64,000 nt of DNA, taken from the NCBI GenBank assembly GCA_016707605.1, contig JADJHJ010000006.1, positions 186,001-250,000 of the forward strand, given 5' to 3'. This document shows, in pieces, positions 63,961 to 64,000 of this stretch; within the stretch, counting starts at the first letter, position 1, and every line of letters begins with the position of its first letter. A program made the position numbers and the translations under genes. Origin of the DNA: Candidatus Promineofilum glycogenicum. Lineage in GTDB: Bacteria; Chloroflexota; Anaerolineae; Promineifilales; Promineifilaceae. The notes under the pieces were generated by a model. The model was not told the origin of the DNA and did not search any database. It saw nothing but the letters and a program-made list of their open reading frames with translations.

Positions 63961-64000
63961 ATGACGCTTCAGAAGACGAGCATCTCCATTCAACCGCAGA
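63961..64000 (+). CDS. 5' end of an unidentified gene, cut by the window
   Basis: The ATG at 63961 opens a frame of 13 codons to the window end (MTLQKTSISIQPQ). GGTGA lies about 8 nt upstream and a good promoter precedes it. Too short to identify. Confidence 0.5.
   Translation, partial: MTLQKTSISIQPQ

Overview
The window is about 64 kb of high-GC bacterial DNA and probably comes from the Chloroflexota, near Anaerolineae or Ardenticatenia (inference, no phylogeny run). The grounds are GC-rich coding with ATGA-coupled operons, a LysM-type protein carrying an N-terminal Cys-rich module I associate with this phylum, and dense word-like intergenic repeats. I saw no tRNA, rRNA, CRISPR array, insertion sequence, integrase or replication origin.

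Layout. From 0.27 to 7.2 kb genes lie on the plus strand: a large membrane glycosyltransferase-like protein, Mn-type superoxide dismutase, a ferredoxin, a fumarase/aspartase-family lyase, a JAMM metallopeptidase and PlsY. From 7.3 to 63.8 kb essentially everything lies on the minus strand. Going down the window this is: a lipoprotein made of two fused solute-binding domains; a glycosyltransferase with two frameshifts, an FAD amino-acid oxidase and an ornithine-cyclodeaminase-family enzyme behind a complete branched-chain-type amino-acid ABC transporter (livJHMGF); PhoU, an MBL hydrolase and a NERD-like membrane protein; fatty-acid and phospholipid genes (fabF, plsX); an M50 protease; coaE; and an ABC-F ATPase.

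From 28.7 to 63.8 kb there is one large surface-polysaccharide locus. It has an ABC export pair (Wzm/Wzt), many GT2/GT4 glycosyltransferases, two O-antigen polymerase/ligase-like proteins, a Wzc-type tyrosine kinase, an initiating sugar-phosphate transferase fused to a CapD-like half and an SDR epimerase, a DegT aminotransferase, a nucleotidyltransferase, two asparagine-synthetase homologues, methyltransferases, a CapK-like adenylate ligase and a Tat-exported beta-helix protein. Together these could make, modify and export a heteropolysaccharide. No Wzx flippase is visible.

Two features stand out. First, many intergenic spaces hold hairpins built from short tandem words, often with stop codons inside the arms and sometimes extending into coding sequence. 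Second, single-base frameshifts cluster at 39-45.5 kb, with others near 10.6-10.9 and 54.1-54.4 kb. These may be assembly errors (several lie in G/C runs) or real gene decay.
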